From NCBI GenBank assembly GCA_029339195.1, contig JAPTJF010000190.1, positions 1 through 64,000 on the forward strand: DNA of 64,000 nucleotides, given 5' to 3'. Every line of letters starts with the position of its first letter. Within the stretch, counting starts at the first letter, position 1. Shown here piece after piece: positions 22,565 through 34,647 of the stretch. The stretch is from Micractinium sp. NFX-FRZ (lineage: Eukaryota > Chlorophyta > Trebouxiophyceae > Chlorellales > Chlorellaceae). Under the pieces are notes generated by a model, which saw only the letters and a program-made list of their open reading frames with translations, was not told where the DNA came from and did not search any database. The position numbers were made by a program, and so were the translations under genes.

Positions 22565-25500
22565 TCATGGCAGCCGGATGTCAGGCAGGCGCAGCCCACC
22601 CGTGGGCAGGCCCGGCGCTGGCCAGCCAGGGCCGCCGCCACCTGGCAGCGTGGGCAGCAGCGAGCCGCCGTCCAGGGGCACCGCTGGCTGGCTGCTGCCC
22701 AGCGCGGCCAGCGCGCCCGCTGCCAGGCTGGCCTGCAGTTTCCTCACACCTTCCGCCATCATGCGGCAGCTGTCATCGGTATCCTGTGCCGCAATGCCGT
22801 CCGTCCACTCCCGAAGCCATTCCAGCCGGCTGACCAAAGCGTCGTCGGTGGCATCGCGCGCCGCGGCTGCCGCCGACAGCGCCACTCCGCTGCCACTGCC
22901 GCCGCTGCCCGCCGCAGCCCCCAGCATGGCAGTCGCCAGGCGGGCCGGCGGCACCGCGCCCAGCACCTGCCCCGCTGCCAGCAGCGCCGCCCGCCGCACA
23001 AACGGCTCTGGGTGGCTGTGCACCCGCGCGCAGCGCATGAGCTCCAGGGTGGCGGCTGCCAGGGTGGCGGCCTCGCTGCTCTGTGCGCTGGCCTCCAGGA
23101 ACGTGCCTGCAGAGGGGAGGGCAGGGCAGATGGGTGTTGCGGGGTAGAGTGGGTGAGCAGACAGCCCCACTCTCCTAGCTTGACTGGCATGCTGACCAGC
23201 AGGGAGCTGTCCCTGCCCAGTCATGAAATCAACCCCATGCTCCTGGCAACCCCACTCAACCGGCATGCACAGCTTTGGACAGCTTCGGACAGCAGCGCCT
23301 GCCTGCCCCTCACCTCACGTTCCAACCCCACTCACTCACATGTCACCACCTGCCTTTCCAGCACCCCCGCCCACGCAAGTCACCAACCCACACAGCATCG
23401 ACCTCCTCCTGCCCCCTGTGCTCCCAGCCCCACTCACCCAGAGTGACCAGCAGCTTGCCCAGCAGGAAGCTGTCCTTCCCCAGCAGGTCTATGCCATGCC
23501 GCGGCTCGTCGCAGTGCCGCAGCAGGGCGGCCGCCCACTTGAGAGCCATGGGGGGGAAGCGGTTGATGTGGCTGCCCGCTGCCTGCCCCGCCCCGTCCCG
23601 CCGGGCTGCCGCTGCAAGGCTGCGCGACGCGATGCGGGTCACGGTGCCCACCCGCTTGCTGCCGTCGGCAGTGGTGGTCAGCAGGCGCCGCTGCTCAGCG
23701 CTCAGCCCTGCGGCCGCTGCTGCCGCTGACGCCGCGTCTGCTCTTGCTGCGGCTGCCCCGCCCAGCTGCTGCGGCTGTGCGGCCTTGGGCAGGCCCGGCA
23801 GCGGCGGCAGGGAGGATCCAGGCTTGGCGATTTCGGATGCTGCTGCTGCCATGCCATCCAGTATCATGGCTCGCTGGTACACATCTGAGCACAGGGGGGA
23901 GGAGGGAGGCGATGAGGCAGCCGGGGGACAAGCAAAGGGGAACAAGCAGCAGGGAACAAGCAGCAGCCAGCCTTTCGAGGAACATCAGGGAACGGGGAGA
24001 GTTTCTGCTTCAGGGAGGCGCCTTGGTGTTCCCAGGAAGCGCGAGCCGGTGCTTGCATGTTGCACTACCAAAGTGCACAGATCCCCACTGTCCAGGTGCC
24101 ACCTTGCCCACATTCAGCACAGCAGTGGCTGCTCAAAGAGGAAAGACAGCTCACCCATGCTGGGTCCGTACAGCTCAGCAGCCAGCGCCAGGCCCGCTGA
24201 CTCGGGTGCCCCCACAAGCAGGGACACCACATTCCTGCAAGCGGGCAGTGGTGGGGCAGAAGAAGGTGATCGAAGCACTTGAGCAGCCCGGACCAGAGAA
24301 AGGCAAGCCGGCTGGCAAGCCGGGCTGCCAGGCCGGTCCCGCCTCCATCTGCTCCTGGGCAGGATGGCTGCCAGGGAGGGCGGAAGGCAGGCATGCTGGC
24401 ATGCTGGATGGCACACGCGAGCGCAGGCAGGAGGACACTCTGCTGCATCACCCTCTCTTCCCAGCGCATCCCTGGCTCCACAGCAGGGCCCACCTGAACC
24501 GCTGCATGTTGGCGGACAGCGCAGCGCCACCCTGCCCAGGCGGCTGGGCGGGCATCTCTTCATCCATCCAGCCGGGCACCTTTGAGTGGATGAGCGCCCG
24601 AGCCAGCGGCACTGCAGGAGGAGCAGGGTGGGAGGGAGGTTGGACAGCGTGGGGGCACCCGCAGAATTGGGTTGGGTGCATCTGGCAGTGGCACGGCAGG
24701 TGCGTGGGTACCAGGCAGTTGCGACAGCGGTGGCGGGGTGCACGCGAGCAGTGATGCATGCAAGCAGGGCAGGCGGGCCAGCTCTCTCACCTGAGTACTG
24801 CTCCAGCTCATCCGGAGCGGCGCGGATCAGGTACTCAGCGTGGCGCAGCGCGCGCAGCTGCCCCCGCCAGTCCGCCTCCGCCCCGCTCAGCAGCAGCTTT
24901 GGGAGGTCCCTCAGCTGCAGCCGGCTTCTGGCCGGGTCCTCCTCATCGCTTTCCTCCAAGTCATACGCTTCAAGCTCTCCACTGGAAGCGCTGCCTCCCG
25001 AGCCGCTGCTCGTCACGCTGCTTGCATCGTTGTCCCCGCTGCCACCGCCCTCATCATCGTCGCTGTCCGTCTCAGTTAGCGGCCCCTCTGCTTCCTCGGC
25101 GGCGCGCTGCATGCGCTGCGCCTCCCGCTCCCGCCGGCGCCGCTCCCGCGCCTCGTGGCGCTGCTGGCGCGGGCTTACCCGCGGCGCCGGCGCCACGGCA
25201 GCGCCCTGCTGCTGGTCCCGCTTCTGCGGCTGCCTTCTGCTGGCCTCTTGCTCCCACCGCTCCTCGGGAAGCAGTTCTTGCAGCTGCTCCTTGTCTTCTG
25301 AGAACATGGGAGGCTTGGTAGGGTCCAGAAGCACCGACAGCGCCTGACCCGCCCGCATTGCCTGCCGACGCACAGGCTGCACGTGGGGGAACCCAGCGGC
25401 AAGGAAAGCAGCACGCATGTCAGCTGGGGGGCATGAGCCTGCCTGAGCGCGTGAGCATGGGAAGCCTAGCTGCGCTGTGGCGACAAGATACACCGAGTGA

Positions 25501-27582
25501 TTAGAAGAAAACCAGGGACGGGATGCTGAGAACGGAATGCACAGAGTCCAGCAGGCGCCAGCTGAAGGCAAGCAACTGAAGCAAGGACACCAGCAGCACA
25601 AGCAGGCCATGCTAACTTTCCAGGCAGTCAGCCAGACAGGCAGGCCAGGCAGCAGCCTCACCAGCAGCGGGCTCTCGAGCCGCGTGGTGATGCCGGACAG
25701 CACCAGCGACAGCAGCTGGGGGTGCGCATTCAGCTGCCCCCTGCTTAGCAGAGCCAGGCAGCCGCAGAGCGCAGCGGTGAGGAAGGCCTGGTGGGGGGCC
25801 GCCAGGCGCTGCACCGATGAGGGGTCGCCCCAGAGCTGCGCCACGCGGGCGGCAGCATCTGCCAGCACAGCACTACTGCCAGGAGCGCTGGCAGGCACGC
25901 CTTGGACGTTGCTGCTGCTGCCGCTGCCAGCCACGGGTACTGCCTGCACCTGCGCCTGGCGGCTCAGGAAGAGCAGGAGTCCGCGCAGTGCTGGCAGCGG
26001 CAGCAGGCGCCGCTGCTGCTGAACCAGAAGCTTTTCGGACAGCAGCAGGCGGGCGTCGGCGCGCGCCTGCCACGCAGCGGGCGGCAGCAGGCTGCCCAGC
26101 ACGTCGGCGCACGCGGCTGCCGCAGGGTCGTCTCGAGGGCTAGCATCCAGTGGCAGTGTGGTGCCACTGCTGTCCTCTGTGACGGTGCTGCCGGTGACGC
26201 CGGCGCTGCCTAAGCCCCCGCCTGCTGCTGCCGCTGCTGCTGCTGCTGCGGGCGCTGCAGCTGCTTTCAGCGCCTCCTCAAGCAGCTTTTCCAGCCCAGA
26301 GGGGTCTGGCATGGCGGCCACCACGCTGCTGGCCACTGCCACGCCCTGCTGGAGATCCAGCTGCAGCCGCTGCAGCAGGGCAGCCGCAGCCAGCGCCTGG
26401 TGGCCGCGCCGGCAGAAGCGGCCCAGCACGTCTGCTGCAAATGCTGTGCCAGCTGCGGCTGCTGATGTGGGAGCTTCCTCTGTGGCCGAGGACGCAGCTG
26501 CAGCAGCTCCCGCCAGCTCAGCCAGGCGTTCCAGCAGCTTCCCAGCCACTGCTGGCACGTACGCTGCCGGCCGCAGCAGCGCCAACTCCAGCGCCGCCGC
26601 CCGCTCCGGCACTGATGCCAGGGCCGCTGCCAGCCCCTCCTCCTCCTGCTCCCCCGCTGCTGTGCCCGCACCGCCTGCTGCCGCCGCCATGCCAGCCACG
26701 TGCTGCAGCAGCTCGGCCACACCCTGGCCGCCGGGGGCTGCGAACCGTGCTGCCAGCAGGGCTCCCGCCTCTTCTGCTGACACTGCCGTCACCCTGGCGC
26801 GCCCGCCCCGGGCCGGCAGGCTGCTGGGCTGGACAGACGACAGGTGGCTGCAGAATAGCAGACGAGGGGCGATCAAAAGAAATCATGTGAGTGCATGCGG
26901 TGGTCAATCTGGGCAGGTGCGGTGCAAACACTCAGAGGATGCGCACAAGAGGTGGCCAGAGGCGGGACGGGCTAGCATAACACGCGGAGGCACACCTCGC
27001 CCTGCCGGCTCAACTTCAAAGGCGCGCCGCCACCGGGCCACCGGCCCACCTGACTAGTGCTGCCAGTAACGCGGGAGCAGGTGCGCCGGCAAACCACACG
27101 TCAAACAGCTGCTCCCTCTGCTGCGCTGAGAAGCGCGGCAGCCAGTCCGGCGCCACCACTGCAGCACAGGGAGAAGTGGGCACCGAGTTGAGGAGCTTGC
27201 ACAAACGCTGCTGCAGAAGGCCCACATCTTCACACGGCTCAAGACCTGGTGCCCGTGCTTCACCTGTAAGCAGAACCTCAGACGTCTCTTGAAACGCGGA
27301 TGAAGCATAGAAGCCCCGCTGCAACAGCTGCCCGGGTGCCTGCCCTGCCGCCGCCGTTGCCGCCACCGCTACCGCCAGCGAGCGGCGGCAGGCCGCCAGC
27401 TCTTCATCTGCTGCCTCGGCGTCACTGCCGGGGTGCTCTGCGCCTTCAGGGCGATCCAGTAAAATGCCGACGCCCTGTCTGAGCAGCCACAGAGCCGTGT
27501 TGAGCTCGCGACATGCTGCGATCGTGCGGCAGAGAGCCAGAGAATACCCCACAACAGCTGATTGCAGCGGCAAGTCTGCCAT
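22565..27582 (-). CDS. TEL2: Telomere length regulation protein TEL2/TELO2 homologue
   Basis: TEL2 is the core of the TTT co-chaperone complex (TEL2-TTI1-TTI2) that stabilises PIKK kinases such as ATM, ATR and TOR. Seven exons give 1163 residues in phase: 27582-27050, 26847-25662, 25376-24791, 24611-24494, 24234-24155, 23884-23438, 23106-22565. The N-terminal half is an Ala/Leu-rich helical repeat. A charged acidic/basic linker with TETDSDDDEGG precedes WRGQLRALRHAEYLIRA, then the conserved C-terminal part: VYQRAMILDGM, FPPMALKWAAALLRHCDEP and DSFLLGKLLVTLG. These match the order of motifs in human TELO2 (RMDILDVL, FFFPLLRHFDRP, LVLGRLAHTLG). It is longer than the human protein because of Ala-rich insertions. 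A tail-to-tail neighbour is CNX2; head-to-head is a BRCT gene. Confidence 0.85.
23163..23230 (-). repeat. Echo of the TEL2 exon edge at 23438
   Basis: Aligns with 23490-23422, including AGGAAGCTGTCC against AGGGAGCTGTCC on the plus strand. It lies in the following intron and has lost the donor. Confidence 0.7.
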
Positions 27583-27992
27583 TTTCTGGAATTGGTGAAC
27601 AGAGCACAGTGAACGGAGCACAGTGCGCTCGCAAAGAAGCTGCACAGCACCAGCACAGCACTCGTCCACAGTTCACCATCTTCTTCCATCATCGGTGTTT
27701 CGTGTCTGTGCCCAAAGTGCGAGATTTTACGCTGCATCACTATGCCCGAGGTGAGCACACCCAGAGCTGTCGGCCGCTGAGTTTGTGCGGCCGCTGTCTT
27801 GGCTTGAAAGCGCCCTGCACCGAAGAGCCATGCTTACGACCAGGTAAGGAAAGCGGCTGGCGGGCTTTGACGTGCATGCCCTACTTGCTCAGTCGGCGAC
27901 AGCTGCGGCCACCGCCGCTCCTGCCCAAAAGCTGTCGCCGCCGCCCACCCTAATTTCCTCCCCGTCGCAGGAACCCTGACCGGCACTACACG
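27583..27992. promoter_or_regulatory. 410-bp bidirectional promoter region, TEL2 / BRCT gene
   Basis: The only sequence between the two divergent start codons. It must hold both promoters and 5' UTRs. I see no TATA box. Confidence 0.5.
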
Positions 27993-30900
27993 ATGGCTGC
28001 AGCTCCGACATCTGGTTGGGCGGCCGGCGTGCTGCTGTCGGTGACAGGCGTGCCGCGGGAGCAGCGTGCCGCAGTACAGCAGCTCCTGGAGCAGGCGGGT
28101 GGCAGGTGTGCCTGCCTTGAGCGTTACCTTGCATGGATGGGCCGCATCCACTTGTGCCGTCGCTGCCCAGCTGGTGCCTCCTTTACACGACCTGCACTTT
28201 ACATGCTGTGGCCCCTGCAGCTACTCACCAAACCTTTCCCGGCGCTGCACCCACCTGGCGGTGCCTGGCGGCGGCAGCACTGGCGATGCCGCCTCCACGC
28301 CTGGCGGGTGCTCAGAGAAGCTGCGGATTGCGCTGTGCAACCAACACAAGTGGGGCCTGCGCATTGTGGATCTGTGCTGGCTCCTGGAGAGCGCGCAGGC
28401 GCAGGCTAGACTGGATGAGACGGCCTTCCCAGCCCAGGTGCCGGCGCAGCACCCACCTGCCCCAACCGGCAAAGAGCAGGCGACAGCCAATGCTGCGGCA
28501 GGCAGGCAACCCGGTGCTGCCAAAGGCCCTGCCAGTAGCAGCAGCATGCGGGCCGTCGACAGTTTCCAGCGGCAGTTCTCTGAGGCTACCATGGCAGCAG
28601 CAGCCACGCGAGCGCAGCGGCCAGTTGATCCGCTTCGCAACTCGGTCAACTCCCGCCCGCTCAGCAGCTTCCGTCAGCCGGCGCCATCCCTGCACACGCA
28701 GTCTCCTTCGGTCAAGCGCAGCGTGCGCTGGCAGCAGGACCCGTCTGCAGCAACCTCAGAGTGCAGCACTGCACGCCCGGCAGCCAACACCGGCGCACAG
28801 GCGGCGGCAGCTGCCGCTCATGCAGCGGCAGAAGCAGGGATACTGCCCAGGGGGGTGGATCGTCTTGCACAGCAGGAGGAGAGCGATGAGGGTGAGTGCA
28901 GGGGAACATGGTTGATTGATGAACTGGGCACGGATGCAAGGATTTGCGTAGGCGCTTGCATTGCCCGAAAGCACCTATGTTGGAACCGCTCCCAGCACAG
29001 CAACTCCTAAACTCCCGCATCTGCTGTTCTACACACCATGTGCAGACGGCGGCGTTGACTATGCCCGACTGCCCATGACTCAGGCGGGCTTCATTCCTGC
29101 AGCAGACCTCCTGCAGCAGTTGCGCGCCTCAGCGGTAGGACCGCTGTCGCTAGCGGCCCAGCAGCAGCAGCACCAGACCCCTTCTCCAGCAGTGCAGCAG
29201 CAGCGCTCCGATGCTCAGCCAGCTGCAGCAGCCAGCCAACACTGGCAGCAACGACAGCAGCACGTGCAAGAAATGCCGGCTGTGCCAGGCGCTGCGGCCA
29301 GCAATGGTTGGCAGAGTGACGCGCATGTTGCAACCCTCGAGAGGGCAGCAGCTTGGCAGGACGTTGGAAAAGATGCCAGCCTAATGGATGTGGAGCAATC
29401 ATCACCTGCCTGCCAGCCAGGTGCCCACACAGTGCAAGGCCATGCAGCCGCCACCACAGCCGAGCTGCTGCAGCAGCTGCAGCTGTCAAATCCCGCAGCA
29501 GTGCAGCAGCAGCAGCTACAGCGGTCAGTGCAGCCGTCGCTGCAGCAGCATGCGGCACCTGTCACAGTGCAGCAGCAGCAGCAGCAGGCGCAGGCAGCAC
29601 ATGCCACAGTGCGGCAGCAGCAGCAGGTGCAGCAGCAGGCTTCATATGCCACGGTGCGGCAGCAGCAGCAGCAGCCTGGGCTGCCCACAGACGTGCTTCT
29701 GGAGCAGCTGCGTGCCTCCAACGCCAGTGCTGCTGTGCCGCACATGCGGCTCTTTAAGCATGAGCAGCAGGCATGTGAGCAGCAGGAGCAGCAGCAGCAG
29801 CCGGCACCCCGAGCGGCCGCCTCCATTGCCGATCTGCTTCAGCAGCTGCGGGCCAGTGCAGAGCCCATGGCAGCTGAGGAGCACACTGCAGCACAGCCTC
29901 GGCGGGTTGCTTTGAGTACTGAGCAGCTCTTGGAGCAAGTGCGCGCGCCGGCAGCAACCAGCGCCGATCTGCAACAGCTGGCACGCTCACAGGGAGTGCA
30001 GCAGCCGCAGCCACCGAGGCAGGAATCCCACATGCTCAGCGCCGAACTGTTGGCGCAGCTGCAGCAGGCGCCTGCCGCTACCGGTGGAGCAGCACGGCGC
30101 CAGCCCCGGCCGCCTTCCCTCAACACAAAGGACCTGCTGGAGCAGCTGCGGCAGTCAGCGGGTCTGCATGACGGCAATGCACAGCCACATGCAGCGCAGC
30201 AGGGTGAGCAGCAGGGCGCGCAGCAGGGCCAGAAGGAGCCCAACCTGTCCACGTCAGAGCTTCTGGCGCAGCTGCAGCAGGCGCCTGCTGCTGCAGGTGG
30301 AGCAGCACAGCGCCAGCCGCAGCCGCCTTCCCTCGTAACAGAGGACCTGCTGGAGCAGCTGCGGCAGTCAGCGGGTCTGCATGACGGCAATGCAAGGAAG
30401 CAGGGCCTGCACCTAGGCCAGCAGCAGGGCCAGCAGCAGCCCAAGCTGGCGATGGCTGAGCTTCTGGCGCAGCTGCAGCAGGCGCCACCTCAGGCAGGCA
30501 GTGCGGCGCAACGTCAGCCTGGTCCTGCTGCGGCCTCCACGGCAGACCTGCTGGCGCAGCTGCGGGCAGCTCCAGCGCCAGCACCCCCTGAGCCCACTCC
30601 TTTGCCAGCAGTGCAACCGCAATTGGAGCAGCAGCGTGCAGCAGGGCCTCATTCACCTGCAGCCGGGGAAGAGGCAGTGCATGCAAAGCCAGAGGCAGGC
30701 ACAGGTGCTGCCCTCCCCGGCAGGTCTGACCTGGCCGGCCTCTTGCAGCAGCTGCAGCGGCTCGCCCCTGCGCCTGGGGCAGCATGCAGCGGGGCTGGTC
30801 AGCAGCAAGTGGCTGGGCAGGCCTCACCTGCAGCACTTGCAGCCCAGCTGCGTGGCTTGTCTGATGAGCAGCGCCAGCAGCCCGCAGGGCATGCATCCTT

Positions 30901-33468
30901 GGGAGCAGGCATCCCCACGTCGGGCCAGGCGTCCAGCGGCAGGAGCGTGGAGGAGCTGCTGCAGCTACTCCAGCAGCAGGCGCAGCAGCAGGCACAGCAG
31001 GCAGGCACAGCGCAGGCCCAGCAGCAGCAGAAACAGCACGCGCAGCACGCCCTGCAGGCAGGCACAGCATCAGCAGCCCTGGGCAGCAATGGCATTTGCA
31101 GTCTGGCTGCCACTGAGTGCGTCGCGCAGCCTGGAGCCGCCAGCAGCGGCAGTGCTCCTGACTTGCTGCTCAAAATGCGCAACCTTGCAGCACACGACAG
31201 CCACAGCAAGCAGGGGCAGCGCGCTGAACAGCCGCAGATGCCACACCAGCCGGCGGCATCGCTGCGGCATGCGCGCGAGCAGCCAGCGGCGTCAACCACC
31301 GATGATGCAGAGCTGCCGCCTGCAAAGTACCGCAAGCATGAGGCGGCGGCAGATGGCGCATCCACCTTGGCTGCTGGTGGCTCAGAGGTGCCCACAAAGC
31401 CGGTTGGGCTCAGTGTGCCCGCTGAGGCGTCGCCAGCTGTCACGCCTGCCAGCTCTGCAGGCTCACCTGCGGCTGCAGCTGCAGCTGGCAGGGCGGAGGC
31501 AGCAGCGGCGGGTGCCAGGCACAGCCCGGGGCTTCCAGCGGCAGGCTCACAGGTGTGTATGCTGGAACAAGCGACGCAACACCCGAGTAGCTTGTGGCAT
31601 GCAGATATGGTGCCTGACAGCAGGGACGCTGCAACTGCGGATCGTATGCCATGTTAGGCACATCTGCGCGCATTAGAGCTGTGCTCATCAATTTTCTGTG
31701 CCCTGGCTGACGCCTTCCCAACCTGACCTTGCTTGCCTACAGGTTGCTGACAGTGGGGGCAAGGTGTTTGGAGGCATCCTGGCCATCATCGACCCAGGCC
31801 TGCAGCCCCGGGAGCAGCAGCGGTGAGGCCGCGGGGGCAAGGGGACTCTGTGGGACTCTGCGGCCTGTTTTGGCAGGTGCCTGGGACAACATGAGGCAGC
31901 ATGCAACAAGTCAAGACGTCCAACATGGCTCCCCCACATGTACTGTGCCCTGGCGCTGAGGCGGCTGCACGGCACCCTGCCCTTATGCAGGGTGGCAGCA
32001 GCGCTGGAGCAGGGCGGCGGCCGTGTCGCCGACGGCGGGGGCCTGTGCCGCGGCGCCACACATGTTGTGTGCCAGCCTGATGCTGCGCTGAAATGGCTGG
32101 CCATGGGTGAGTGGGCTGGTGTGTTAGTGATGAGTGCAGCAGGCATGCCAGGCCGGCTTGTTGCCTTAGCGGTACTGCTGGTTGTTGATGCAGTGGGCGT
32201 TCAGTCCCGCTTGATAGGTCATCACGGTGCTGCTGGTGGCCTCACGGTCTTTCTGGCATCCTTTGTCGTGTGCGTGCAGGCGTGGGCATTGTGTCTCCGC
32301 AATGGGTGCACCAGTCGCTTCGCAGCGGCCGGCAGCAGCGCTGCCTCAGCGTCTCGGCAGACACTTCGCGCCACCTGCCCGCAGCCTCAGCTGCTGCCAG
32401 CCAGCAGCAGCCCAGCGATGCATCTGGCAGCAGCGGGGGTGCCAGCGGCACAATGCCGCGGCAGGAGCAGCTGAGCGGTGAGCTGCTGCTCAGCCGGGAG
32501 GCGCGCCAGCACATGCTCACGCAGCTGGCAAGCAGTGCAGCAGCCGCAGGTGTTGTTGCCTCTCGGGGACTCGTCTCTGCCGGTGGAGCTTCAGCGGCGC
32601 ATCAGCAGGCCCCCACGCCCGCTGAGCTGCTGGGCAACGTGTCATGGTCGGTCCTGGAGCCTCCCTCTGCTGCCCAACTGGACGGCGATCGCAGGAAACG
32701 GCCCACAGAGGAAGAGTGAGCAGCGCTATGGAGCGGGCTGCTGCCGCCGCTGGATTCTGCGCTGCGTGGTGCTGTGCTGTGTTGTGCAGTGTGCATGCCG
32801 GCATGGGCACAACCACGTTTCTGAGGTGGCACTCACAAGGGCCCTGCTGCCCATGCTGTGCACATGCTGTGATCTGCAGGGGAGTCTTGATCATCCCCGA
32901 CTCGGAAGACGAGGAGGCACAGGAGTGGGCAGGCCTGTGCTGCGTCAGCGCCAGCCAGGCAGCAGTGGACGACGTGCTGCAAGAGGCAACCGCAGCAGGT
33001 GGCAGCGGCGGTGACGGCGGCCACCCGGGCATGGTGGGGCAGCAGGGAGCAGCGGCTGCGGCAGCCTGGCAGGCGGAAGTGGTGCTGGCGGGGGCAGTGC
33101 AGCTCACGCTGCTGTTCCCCCGAGATGCGCGTGGCGAGCTTGGAATGGACACTCGCAGCTACCCGCTGCCTGCGCCGGCTGCGGACGCAGCTGGGGACGT
33201 GCCGCAGCAGCGCCAGCTCACAGCTGGCGCCCTGCTGCAGCACATACACGGGTACTACGCAGAGGTGCTCAGCAGCCAGGAGCAGCTGCAGCTGCTGCAG
33301 GCGCACCCTGCGGCGGAGGGCGCGGCGGCGGTGCTGCGCCCCGCGTTTCTGGAGCTCGCGCCGCTGGCGCGCGGGGCGCTGCTCGGGGCGCGGTGCTGCT
33401 TTGAGGGGCTGAGGAAGGCGACGCGGGAGCCTGCGGGGGCGGTGTACGAGGTGCAGCTGCGCTGCTGA
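27993..33468 (+). CDS. Two-BRCT protein with a Gln-rich DLLxQLR-repeat centre
   Basis: Seven exons give 1503 residues in phase: 27993-28105, 28221-28891, 29046-31552, 31743-31822, 31991-32106, 32280-32715, 32880-33468. Residues ~10-115 form a BRCT domain (VLLSVTGV, GGSYSPNLSRRCTHLAV, RIVDLCWLLES). Residues ~1098-1185 form a second one (FGGILAII, GGGRVADGGG, RGATHVVC, IVSPQWVHQSL). The ~840-residue centre is Ala/Gln-rich and holds about fifteen degenerate copies of a DLLxQLR motif. The last ~135 residues form a folded-looking region (LLQHIHGYY, LLGARCCFEGLR) that I do not recognise. BRCT proteins bind phosphopeptides in DNA-damage signalling, so a scaffold role is plausible. No close ortholog is recognised; the head-to-head TEL2 gene fits a genome-maintenance setting. 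Confidence 0.8.
30039..30500 (+). repeat. About 205-bp coding tandem repeat in the BRCT gene
   Basis: Units starting near 30039, 30252 and 30456 (the third partial) encode ELLAQLQQAPA then DLLEQLRQSAGLHDGNA. The first two differ by a few substitutions, so this is a fairly recent in-frame duplication. Confidence 0.85.
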
Positions 33469-33575
33469 CGGTGGCGGGGCATGGCCTCACCCAGTGCACC
33501 TGCTTGGCACCTCCCCCACCTTGGCAATTGCGTGCCAAACTGCAGCCCCTTGCCTCTTCCCAGCTGCCACAACCA

Positions 33576-33580
33576 TGTAA
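33576..33580 (+). terminator. TGTAA polyadenylation signal for the BRCT gene
   Basis: TGTAA about 110 bp after the stop codon. Confidence 0.5.
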
Positions 33581-34416
33581 TCACTTCACTGCATGTACAG
33601 CTCGGTGTCACGGCTTGCCAGCACCTTGAATGCACCCTTGTGCCCGGCTGCTGCAGCCAACCCAAAGGGACTGCCAGCCTGACTACAGCAGTTACATCTC
33701 GGGAGCGGCAGCGTGCCTACGGTAGGATTGTGATTGTGAGGGGGGCGAGGGGAAGAAAGGAATGGGCAGAAGCGGGGAGACCGGTGGCAGTGCGCCACAC
33801 GGGGCTGCTCGAACAGCGGGCGTGCCGTGATGCAAGATTGGGGTGGAAAATGAAAGGCGGCGCTGGCGGGAGTATGCAACTGGCGATCAGCAGCTGCCGT
33901 AAGCAGTTGCGACAGAGGAGCAAAGCACATACATACACAGAGTGGGGCACGGCGCATCCCACCCCCAGCCAACACGGGGGGTTGGGATGAGCAGCCGAGT
34001 AGGCTGGGCCCGAGGGAAGCAGGCAGACTGAAAGGGAAGAGAGGAACGAAAGAAAAGCAGGGGGGCTGGGCAGGCTGTGCAGCGGGGTTGACGCCACTGC
34101 CCTTCAGTTACGCAGGGGTGGGTGGGTCGCAGGGGTGGGTGGTGAGATGGCGTCTGTGGGGAAGAGAAACGAATTTGGAAGGCATGGGGGCGTGGTGTCA
34201 TGGGTGGCGGCGGCCATTGGAGGGCGAAGGGAGGGCTGGCGGGCATAATGCACTCGTCAGGGTGTGCAGCAGGTGGGGGTGCAAAATGCCGCAGGAGAGT
34301 ACACGGGGGGCGGTGGGGGAGCTGGCGGGAGGCGGGCGATGGGGGGATGGGGGCGCTAAGCATATCGTGTGTCTCGGGGGGATTAATCGAGCCACGGTGG
34401 GGAGGAGAGGAGAGCA

Positions 34417-34434
34417 GTGTGTGTGTGTGTGTGT
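34417..34434. repeat. GT dinucleotide microsatellite
   Basis: About nine GT units in the purine-rich 3' region. Confidence 0.9.
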
Positions 34435-34647
34435 ACCAGAAAGGGGTACCATGGTGAGCTTGCGCATCAGAAGGGCGCATTGCAAACGGGACAGAGGACA
34501 CGGAGGAACGGGGGCAGAGGGGTGCACAGCGGCCGGCCTGTTTCACACACAATAAGGCATGCGTGTGCTTTGTTTGTAGCCATGCAGCCAACGCTCAGTT
34601 GCCAGCGGCAAGCGGCGATGCAGTCAGCGGGCACGAGGCGCCGCTGC

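Larger units (their letters stand above)
33469..34647. other. Convergent 3' region between BRCT and RWP-RK genes
   Basis: About 1.2 kb of probable 3' UTR from both sides. A minus-strand TGTAA at 33696-33692 could end the RWP-RK transcript, giving a long 3' UTR. The plus strand is purine-rich from about 33720 to 34550. I see no gene. Confidence 0.4.

Noticed and set aside
24114..26876. A single 920-codon exon for TEL2
   Set aside because: The open frame runs through introns at 25661-25377 and 24790-24612; protein features stop at consensus splice borders and phase joins to flanking exons favour splicing.
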